From Streptococcus infantis SPAR10 (lineage in GTDB: Bacteria > Bacillota > Bacilli > Lactobacillales > Streptococcaceae): DNA of 64,000 nt. The notes under the pieces are model-generated. The model was not told the DNA's origin. It did no database searches and saw nothing but the letters and a program-made list of their open reading frames with translations. This document shows, piece by piece, positions 57,261 to 64,000 of the stretch. The translations under genes were made by a program, and so were the position numbers. Numbering within the stretch: position 1 is the stretch's first letter; the number at the start of each line of letters is the position of its first letter. The stretch spans positions 69,501 through 133,500 of the forward strand of contig NZ_ALCH01000004.1 of assembly GCF_000279535.1 (NCBI RefSeq). The letters are read 5' to 3'.

Positions 57261-58555
57261 AATTGAAGCGAAAGCAACTTTGTTTAGGGATTTGTCTCCT
57301 TTTTATGCTCTCTTTGAGTGCTGGTTTTTATTGGTGGAAACAGCAACCGACCGTCCTTCATATAGGAGTTTATGCAGGCTCTAGTTGGGATGTACCGACC
57401 AGTCAACGTTCTCATGCATTGGATCTTGCGATCCAAAAATTTGAAAAGTCCCATCCTAATGTCCGTGTGGAATATGAAAATGGAATTCCGCAGTCGGAAT
57501 ATTCAAACTGGCTCTCAGAAAAAATTGTATCAGGAAAGACCCCTGATGTGTTTATGGTTTCTGAGAAAGATTTGTCCTTATTGGCGGCACGTGGCGTTTT
57601 AGAAAAGTTAAACGGCTATATGAATAAAGAAGACCAAGTTGCTTTTTATCCTGTTGCATTTGAATCAGGTGTTTATCAGGGGCAAACCTATGCCTTGCCA
57701 TATGAAAGTAATCCTATTTTGATGTGTGTCAATAAAGATTTGCTGGATAAAGAAGGCATTGAGGTTCCCAAAGAAGGTTGGAGCTTGGAAGAGTTCTATA
57801 CAATTTGTAAAAAACTAACCAAAGATACCAATGGAGATGGTCAATTGGATCAGTTTGGGAGTACAGAATACACCTGGAAAGAAGCTTTGGCAGCAAATGG
57901 GGGTAGTCTCTTTCAAGGTGGGATGCTCAAACTTACGGCTCCAGAAGTCAAAGAATCTTTGACTTTTCTGCAAAAATTGGAAGAGTTAAATAAAAATTAT
58001 AAGGTGAGTTCCAAAGATTTTGACCAGGGGAAAGTAGCGTTTTACCCCATGACTTTGGCTCAATATAGGACTTATAAACCTTATCCCTATCATGTTTCCA
58101 AATATTCAAACTTCACCTGGACCTGTATTCCTATGCCTGCTAAGTCAAAAACCACTAAGGCGACCTTGGTTACGACGACTTCTTTTGCCATGTCTGCTCG
58201 GACTCCTCATTCAAAGTTGGCTTGGGAGTTGATGCAAGTGTTGACAGAGGATCCAGAAATCCAACAAACTCTTTTTGCTGAATCTCAAGGGATTTCTGTC
58301 ATTCCTGATGTAGTCAAGAGTCGTTCTAGTAAAGACCTTCTGCAAGTGGATGATTTTGGGGCAGATTCCTTAACCAATCAGACCTTGAACCGAATCATGG
58401 AACAAGCTGTAGAAAGTAGTCCCAAGAATGTCTCGAAAGAAGTGTTAGAAAAACTGGACTACTTGATTGGCAATGCCTTGCGCAATCAAGATGTTGAGAA
58501 CCGCCTGCCGCAAATTCAAAGGGAGATTGAAAGTAGTCTCCAGGTAGGATTTTAA
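57257..58555 (+). CDS. Membrane-anchored extracellular solute-binding protein, LevT-like
   Basis: 432 residues; the ATG overlaps the regulator stop (ATGA). The N-terminal hydrophobic segment (about 8-26) lacks a lipobox and seems an uncleaved anchor (SAGFYWWKQQP). The rest is a MalE-type (family 1) solute-binding domain: AIQKFEKSHPNVRVEYENG, TPDVFMVSEKDL, DTNGDGQLDQFG and a C-terminal WELMQVLTEDPEIQQ. With no transporter subunits nearby, it probably serves as the second sensor protein, as LevT in S. mutans. Confidence 0.85.
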   Translation: MKLKRKQLCLGICLLFMLSLSAGFYWWKQQPTVLHIGVYAGSSWDVPTSQRSHALDLAIQKFEKSHPNVRVEYENGIPQSEYSNWLSEKIVSGKTPDVFMVSEKDLSLLAARGVLEKLNGYMNKEDQVAFYPVAFESGVYQGQTYALPYESNPILMCVNKDLLDKEGIEVPKEGWSLEEFYTICKKLTKDTNGDGQLDQFGSTEYTWKEALAANGGSLFQGGMLKLTAPEVKESLTFLQKLEELNKNYKVSSKDFDQGKVAFYPMTLAQYRTYKPYPYHVSKYSNFTWTCIPMPAKSKTTKATLVTTTSFAMSARTPHSKLAWELMQVLTEDPEIQQTLFAESQGISVIPDVVKSRSSKDLLQVDDFGADSLTNQTLNRIMEQAVESSPKNVSKEVLEKLDYLIGNALRNQDVENRLPQIQREIESSLQVGF

Positions 58556-58565
58556 AGAAAAAAAG

Positions 58566-58600
58566 ATGACATCGTGTCAAGTGACAGATGTCATTTTTTT
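58566..58600 (+). terminator. Terminator after the sensing operon
   Basis: ATGACATC (58566-58573) pairs with GATGTCAT (58587-58594), with inner TGTCA/TGACA, then a T-run. It separates the sensing genes from the PTS genes. Confidence 0.88.
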
Positions 58601-58606
58601 ATTGCT

Positions 58607-58633
58607 AAATGTCATGTTTATAATGTGACATTT
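58607..58633 (+). promoter_or_regulatory. Candidate response-regulator operator of the PTS operon
   Basis: AAATGTCA (58607-58614) and TGACATTT (58626-58633) form a perfect 8-bp dyad with an 11-bp spacer, directly abutting the -35 TTGACA (58632-58637). The position suits an activator such as the linked response regulator. No experimental link is visible. Confidence 0.6.
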
Positions 58634-58660
58634 GACAATGTAAAAACGCTTTCAAATAAT
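58632..58660 (+). promoter_or_regulatory. lev PTS promoter with cre site between -35 and -10
   Basis: TTGACA (58632-58637), 17-bp spacer, AATAAT (58655-58660). Reading the minus strand, 58641-58656 gives TTTGAAAGCGTTTTTA, a good cre core (TGAAAGCG), so CcpA could block transcription when preferred sugar is present. Confidence 0.7.
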
Positions 58661-58694
58661 CTACAATAGAGTCAAATAAAGGAGGCGTAGCAAA

Positions 58695-59132
58695 ATGAAA
58701 TACCTCATTTTAGTCAGTCATGGAGGATTGGCAGAAGGCCTAAAAACATCACTAGCTATGTTTGCTGGTGATAAGATGAACCAGGTCATTGCAGTTGGAC
58801 TCAAAGAAGGAAAGTCGGTCGATGATTTTGCAGTTGATTTTAGAGAAAGCATTTCAGAATTGACAGCAGATGATTCTGTACTGGTCTTGGCAGATATTGT
58901 AGGCGGTAGTCCACTAACCACAGCAGCAACTGTCCTAGAAGAAGTTGGGAAGCTAGATGAAGCTTTGATCCTTGGTGGAATGAATCTTACCATGGCTTTA
59001 ACAGCAGTAGTGATGAAGGATGTGTTGGATGGAGACGATTTGTCAGCCACCATCTTATCAGAAGCACGATCTGCACTACAGCCTTTTGAAGTTTCAGCCA
59101 CTAGTGCTGAAGAAGATGATGACGATATTTAA
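58695..59132 (+). CDS. levD: PTS mannose/fructose-family EIIA, LevD-like
   Basis: 145 residues, EIIA-Man fold. The phosphorylated His9 is in LILVSHGGLAEG, followed by DIVGGSPLTTAA. It receives phosphate from HPr and passes it to EIIB. The acidic tail (EEDDDDI) is typical of separate EIIA-Man subunits. GGAGGCG lies before the ATG. First gene of the PTS operon; the lev name is inferred from the linked four-component system. Confidence 0.9.
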   Translation: MKYLILVSHGGLAEGLKTSLAMFAGDKMNQVIAVGLKEGKSVDDFAVDFRESISELTADDSVLVLADIVGGSPLTTAATVLEEVGKLDEALILGGMNLTMALTAVVMKDVLDGDDLSATILSEARSALQPFEVSATSAEEDDDDI

Positions 59133-59146
59133 TAGGGAGGTACCTT

Positions 59147-59641
59147 ATGGTAGTAACATTTGTACGGATTGATGACCGCATGATTCACGGTCAAACAGTC
59201 ACACGCTGGGCAAAAGAAAAACCATGTGATGGTTTGATTGCCGTAAACGATGCAGCAGCATCAAACAAGGTTTTGATCCAAGCTTACAAAGGCGCATCAG
59301 ACAAAAAAACCTTTGTATGGACAAAAGAAGCATTTAAAGAAAAATCAGCAAAAGTAACAGAATCAGATAGTCGTTACTTCTTGATCACCAAAAATCCAAT
59401 CGATATGAAGGAAATTTTGGTGGACCAAGGTTTTGTTCCAGGGGATGTTAAAGAAATCATCGTAGGCCCTGCAAATGATCGTCCTGGTGCAGTGAAATTG
59501 GGTAATAACCAATCCATCACACAGGAAGAAGCAGAAGCCTTCCAAGCCATTCAAGCAGCAGGCTATAAGGTGAAATTCCAGTTGTTGCCTGATGTTTCGA
59601 TTGGTTACTGGGATGATTTCAAATCTAAATTTGGTTTTTAA
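59147..59641 (+). CDS. levE: PTS mannose/fructose-family EIIB, LevE-like
   Basis: 164 residues, EIIB-Man/Sor fold with phosphorylated His14 in RIDDRMIHGQT, then KVKFQLLPD near the end. It transfers phosphate to sugar during import through EIIC/EIID. AGGGAGG ribosome site 14 bp after levD. Cytoplasmic, membrane-associated. Confidence 0.92.
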   Translation: MVVTFVRIDDRMIHGQTVTRWAKEKPCDGLIAVNDAAASNKVLIQAYKGASDKKTFVWTKEAFKEKSAKVTESDSRYFLITKNPIDMKEILVDQGFVPGDVKEIIVGPANDRPGAVKLGNNQSITQEEAEAFQAIQAAGYKVKFQLLPDVSIGYWDDFKSKFGF

Positions 59642-59698
59642 ACCTAACAATTTTATTAATTAGGTAAATAAATTTACAAACAAAAAGGAGCGTTTGTT

Positions 59699-60541
59699 AT
59701 GACAATTTCATGGATTCAAGCAATCTTGCTTGCAGTTTTCGCCAGCTTGTCTTCAATGCCTGGTATGGGAGGTTCCAGTATCGGGAACTATACACTCGGT
59801 CGTCCCTTGATTGGTGGGTTGATCTCAGGTTTAATTCTTGGAGATGTGACAACCGGTATTATGGTAGGGGTTGCCCTTCAAGTCGTTTATATCGCCTTGG
59901 TAACACCTGGTGGAACCGTATCTGCGGATGTTCGTGCCATTTCTTATATCGGTGTTCCTCTTGCTATCTTGTTTGTGCATGCAAATCACATCACAGATGA
60001 AGCTGGAATTGCAGCAGCTGCAGCCCCAATCGGTGCGGCCGTTGGGACAATCGGTACTGTTCTTTTCTACGGAACAGCTACCATGAACTTGCTTTGGCAA
60101 CACATTGGTTGGAAAGCCGTTGAAGAAGGAAACTTCAAAAAACTCTACGCAGTTGACTGGGTTTACCCATGGATCTCTCACTTCCTCTTCTCTTTCCTTC
60201 CAACTATGATTATCACTAAATATGGTGAAAACATGGTTGATTTGATGAAACTTTACCTTCCTATGGATGGTTTCTGGATGAAAGCTCTCTTTACAGTCGG
60301 AGCTCTTCTCCCATGTGTCGGTATTGCTATCTTGTTGAAACAAATTGTTACAAAAGCAACTGACTTCATTCCATTCTTTGTTGGATTTACCTTGGCTAAA
60401 TCTCTCGGCTTGAACTTGGTAGCGAGTGCGGTTGTTTCATTGATCTTTGCAGTAATCTACTATGAACTTGAAGTAATCAAATCTATGAAAGCTGTTCCAG
60501 CTGGGGCTGTTTACGTAGACGATGATGAGGAGGATATTTAA
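59699..60541 (+). CDS. levF: PTS mannose/fructose-family EIIC, LevF-like
   Basis: 280 residues, polytopic: ISWIQAILLAVFASLSSM, GGSSIGNYTLGRPLIGGLISGLILGD-type signature (GRPLIGG), many membrane helices, and a cytoplasmic acidic tail (DDDEEDI). It forms the sugar channel with EIID. AAAGGAG precedes the ATG. The ribosome site of the next gene lies within its last codons. Confidence 0.93.
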   Translation: MTISWIQAILLAVFASLSSMPGMGGSSIGNYTLGRPLIGGLISGLILGDVTTGIMVGVALQVVYIALVTPGGTVSADVRAISYIGVPLAILFVHANHITDEAGIAAAAAPIGAAVGTIGTVLFYGTATMNLLWQHIGWKAVEEGNFKKLYAVDWVYPWISHFLFSFLPTMIITKYGENMVDLMKLYLPMDGFWMKALFTVGALLPCVGIAILLKQIVTKATDFIPFFVGFTLAKSLGLNLVASAVVSLIFAVIYYELEVIKSMKAVPAGAVYVDDDEEDI

Positions 60542-60542
60542 A

Positions 60543-61379
60543 ATGGCTGATAGAAAGAAAATTTCAAAGAAAACATTAGCAAAAGCATTTCATCATTGGT
60601 ATTATGGTCATTTGACTTGTTTCTCTCAAGAACACATGCAAACCTTTGGGTACTTGACTTCTATGCTTCCAATCGTAGAAGAAATGTATGATACAAAAGA
60701 AGAACAAAAAGATGCTATGCAAACCTATACTGCTTTCTTCAATACTGAACCGCAACTTGGATCTCTTGTTGTAGGGATTACAGCTGGTTTGGAAGAAGCA
60801 CGTGCAAATGGAGATGCAGTAGATGGTGAAACCATCAATGGGATGCGTGCCGGTTTGATGGGACCAATCGCTGGTATTGGTGACTCTTTGATCGTTGGTA
60901 CCTTGATTCCAGTTCTTTTGGGGATTGCACTTGGTCTTTCTAAAGGTGGTAACGTCGCTGGTGCTATCTTCTACATCGTCGTATGGAACTTCCTAGTCTA
61001 CTTTGGTATGCGCTTTGCCTTCTTCAAAGGATATCAATTAGGGGATAAAGCCGTTGAATTCCTAGTAGGACCAAAAGGACAAGCTCTTCGTAAAGCAATC
61101 AGCGTTGTCGGTGGTATGGTTATTGGTGCCGTAGCAGCGACTTGGGTCTCTGTTACAACAGCACTCGAATTCAAAAATGCTAATGGAGAAGCCTTCCTTA
61201 AAATTCAAGAAAAGATTGATGGTGTTTATCCAGGTCTCTTGACAGCAACCTTCATCACTATTTGCTGGTGGTTGATGTCTAAGAAAAAAGTTTCACCAAA
61301 CAAAGTCATGTTAATTCTAGTTGTTGTTGCCTTAATTGGTGTTGCTCTAGGTATCTTTGACCCACATCTTAATTACTAA
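60543..61379 (+). CDS. levG: PTS mannose/fructose-family EIID, LevG-like
   Basis: 278 residues from MADRKK; GAGGAGG within the end of levF supports this ATG. EIID signature: FHHWYYGHLTCFSQEHMQ near the start, TEPQLGSLVVGITAGLEE and GPIAGIGDSLIVG in the middle, membrane helices in the C-terminal half. Completes the mannose-family permease. Confidence 0.94.
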   Translation: MADRKKISKKTLAKAFHHWYYGHLTCFSQEHMQTFGYLTSMLPIVEEMYDTKEEQKDAMQTYTAFFNTEPQLGSLVVGITAGLEEARANGDAVDGETINGMRAGLMGPIAGIGDSLIVGTLIPVLLGIALGLSKGGNVAGAIFYIVVWNFLVYFGMRFAFFKGYQLGDKAVEFLVGPKGQALRKAISVVGGMVIGAVAATWVSVTTALEFKNANGEAFLKIQEKIDGVYPGLLTATFITICWWLMSKKKVSPNKVMLILVVVALIGVALGIFDPHLNY

Positions 61380-61413
61380 GGTCAAGAGAACCCAATATTT
61401 ACTAGTAAAAATT

Positions 61414-61465
61414 TTGAGAATGAAGTAGACTAATCTCCTTCTCTTACACTTCATTCTCAATTTTT
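61414..61465 (+). terminator. Hairpin with T-run between levG and the small membrane gene
   Basis: A perfect 13-bp stem TTGAGAATGAAGT/ACTTCATTCTCAA and five T. Partial terminator, perhaps reducing expression of the last gene relative to the PTS genes. Confidence 0.85.
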
Positions 61466-61480
61466 ATCAGGAGGATTTTC

Positions 61481-61774
61481 ATGGTTACAAAACAAGAACT
61501 TGTTAATGGATATGAAACAGAAATTAAGTATCAACGCCACATGCTTGAAAATTTGGGTCGTTGGTTCAGTTTGCTCTTTATCACTGCTAGTATTGGTGTG
61601 GTATTGATTTATCTTTTTCATAAAACCTTCCTCCCACTCTTAATTTTCGGAATTTTACTTGCCTTGATTGGAATATTGGGAATGGTGGTTATTGGATATG
61701 GTATCTATCGAGGGCGGATCAATCTACAAAAAGTAGTCGATGATTTTAATCGAAAATTGACAATTCTCAATTAA
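61481..61774 (+). CDS. Small two-helix membrane protein after the PTS genes (LevX-like by position)
   Basis: 97 residues. An N-terminal amphipathic region (ELVNGYETEIKYQRHMLENL) is followed by two transmembrane helices (about 27-45 and 49-72) and a short cytoplasmic tail. CAGGAGG lies before the ATG. In S. mutans a gene called levX ends the lev operon; I compare only on position, not on sequence. Function unknown. Confidence 0.7.
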   Translation: MVTKQELVNGYETEIKYQRHMLENLGRWFSLLFITASIGVVLIYLFHKTFLPLLIFGILLALIGILGMVVIGYGIYRGRINLQKVVDDFNRKLTILN

Positions 61775-61816
61775 TATTAAAGGAACATCTCTTTCATTTT
61801 TTGAGGTGTTTTTTTC

Positions 61817-61844
61817 TTGACTATTTCTGACTAAGTGATACAAT
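61817..61844 (+). promoter_or_regulatory. groESL promoter
   Basis: TTGACT (61817-61822), 16-bp spacer, TACAAT (61839-61844) with an upstream TG. Confidence 0.85.
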
Positions 61845-61855
61845 AGAACTATGGT

Positions 61856-61882
61856 TTAGCACTCGAACTTCAAGAGTGCTAA
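61856..61882 (+). promoter_or_regulatory. CIRCE operator of groESL
   Basis: Perfect TTAGCACTC-N9-GAGTGCTAA, 12 bp after the -10; the HrcA target. Confidence 0.97.
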
Positions 61883-61911
61883 TAATATGATTGTCTTATG
61901 GAGGAAAGCAG

Positions 61912-62195
61912 ATGTTGAAACCATTAGGAGACCGCGTGGTCTTGAAAATTGAAGAAAAAGAACAAACTGTTGGAGGCTTTGTCCTTGCAGGATCAGCCCA
62001 AGAAAAACAAAAACAGCTAAAGTTGTAGCTACTGGGGAAGGTGTTCGCACCTTGAACGGTGATTTGGTTGCTCCTAGTGTAAAGGTTGGAGATCAAGTTT
62101 TAGTGGAAGCTCATGCAGGTATTGATGTCAAAGATGGGGATGAAAAATATATCATCGTAGGTGAAGCTAACATCTTGGCAATTATCGAAGAATAG
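61912..62195 (+). pseudogene. groES: groES co-chaperonin, reading frame broken by a one-base deletion
   Basis: It starts normally ([18 protein letters not shown], with GGAGGAAAG upstream), but after SAQEK the frame shifts and stops at 62026-62028 after 38 residues. Inserting one A into the A5 run at 62003-62007 restores a 94-codon Gro[21 protein letters not shown] in the downstream frame, ending NILAIIEE at TAG 62193-62195. GroES caps the GroEL chamber and is essential in most bacteria. A homopolymer sequencing error is the simplest explanation; real loss, or rescue by slippage on the A-runs, are alternatives. Confidence 0.9.
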
Positions 62196-63830
<1,635 letters not shown>

Positions 63831-63837
63831 TAAATAA

Positions 63838-63869
63838 AAACAGGTAGAAATCATGATTTCTACCTGTTT
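63838..63869 (+). terminator. Terminator of groESL
   Basis: A perfect palindromic stem: 16 bases at 63838-63853 pair with 63854-63869, core AGAAATCATGATTTCT, with trailing T-rich sequence. Confidence 0.9.
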
Positions 63870-63883
63870 CTTTTGAATCACTT

Positions 63884-63914
63884 AAAAAGAGGGAGCTCAG
63901 CTTCCTCTTTTTTT
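63884..63914. terminator. Terminator between groEL and serS
   Basis: AAAAAGAGGGAGC pairs with GCTTCCTCTTTTT (one G-T), with A- and T-tracts on either side; it probably serves the minus-strand serS. Confidence 0.85.
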
Positions 63915-63925
63915 ATCTTAAATTG

Positions 63926-64000
63926 TTATGGTTTGATAACTTCAGCTCCACCCATGTATGGACGAAGTACTTCTGGAATAGTGACAGAACCATCTTCATT
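63926..64000 (-). CDS. serS: Seryl-tRNA synthetase, C-terminal end only
   Basis: The last 24 codons and stop are in the window, in minus-strand frame: NEDGSVTIPEVLRPYMGG followed by AEVIKP. The EDGS-IPEVLRPYMGG motif is the characteristic C-terminus of bacterial SerS. It charges tRNA-Ser. The rest of the gene lies beyond the right edge. Confidence 0.9.
   Translation of the reverse strand, partial: NEDGSVTIPEVLRPYMGGAEVIKP

Noticed and set aside
59831..60343. Minus-strand 170-codon open frame opposite levF
   Set aside because: Antisense to EIIC with no start context; a shadow of regular codon use.

Overview
The window reads as chromosome from a Streptococcus of the mitis group. It is AT-rich. 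Its proteins closely resemble pneumococcal and S. mitis/oralis proteins as I remember them: the SulABCD-type folate cluster, PBP2x, CcrZ, SsbB and RecJ. It also has streptococcal regulatory landmarks: CIRCE operators, a GlnR box, cre sites, a competence (ComX) box and extended -10 promoters. I cannot name the species. Gene blocks that are separate in S. pneumoniae lie side by side here, and the blp bacteriocin locus is missing from its usual place, so it is probably a commensal relative.

Layout. 1-2.2 kb: end of pepA, an orphan bacteriocin-immunity protein and a Na/Pi cotransporter. 2.6-9 kb: pgk, a 175-bp intergenic repeat, then the folate operon folP-folC-folE-folBK coupled to an unusual membrane protein. 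9-15 kb: ccpA, asparaginase, a HAD/MazG-like fusion, a universal stress protein, a phosphoesterase and an Rrf2 regulator. 15-24 kb: recJ, a LysM-CHAP wall hydrolase, RNase J2, an esterase, a membrane-anchored matrixin-like protease and uvrC. 24-28 kb: the division cluster rsmH-ftsL-pbpX-mraY. 28-32 kb: a FUSC-like protein, glnR-glnA and a PadR/DUF2812 accessory cassette. 32-38 kb: hrcA-grpE-dnaK-dnaJ with long hairpin- and repeat-filled spacers. 38-42 kb: HIT protein, ecsAB and ccrZ-trmB. 42.8-48.5 kb: rimP-nusA-ylxR-ylxQ-infB-rbfA. 48.6-54 kb: small conserved genes, a DUF438 sensor-like protein, a second copy of the 175-bp repeat, a thioredoxin, a YtpR protein, a short-chain dehydrogenase and competence ssbB. 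54.2-61.8 kb: a four-component sugar-sensing system (two anchored sugar-binding proteins, kinase, regulator) directly upstream of a mannose-family PTS, organised like levQRST-levDEFG of S. mutans. 61.8-64 kb: groES (frameshifted in this sequence), groEL and the end of serS.

How the parts work together. CcpA, encoded here, probably acts on a cre site in the lev PTS promoter as well as on its own promoter. HrcA, also encoded here, should repress both the hrcA-dnaK and groESL operons through the three CIRCE elements seen. GlnR has its operator at its own promoter. The most noteworthy signals are: an exact 6-bp tandem duplication in folP at the site where pneumococcal sulfonamide-resistance insertions occur; a one-base deletion that breaks groES; the lev module lying between ssbB and groES; and the twin operator-like repeats in front of the PadR cassette. 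I see no CRISPR array, tRNA, rRNA, insertion sequence or prophage.
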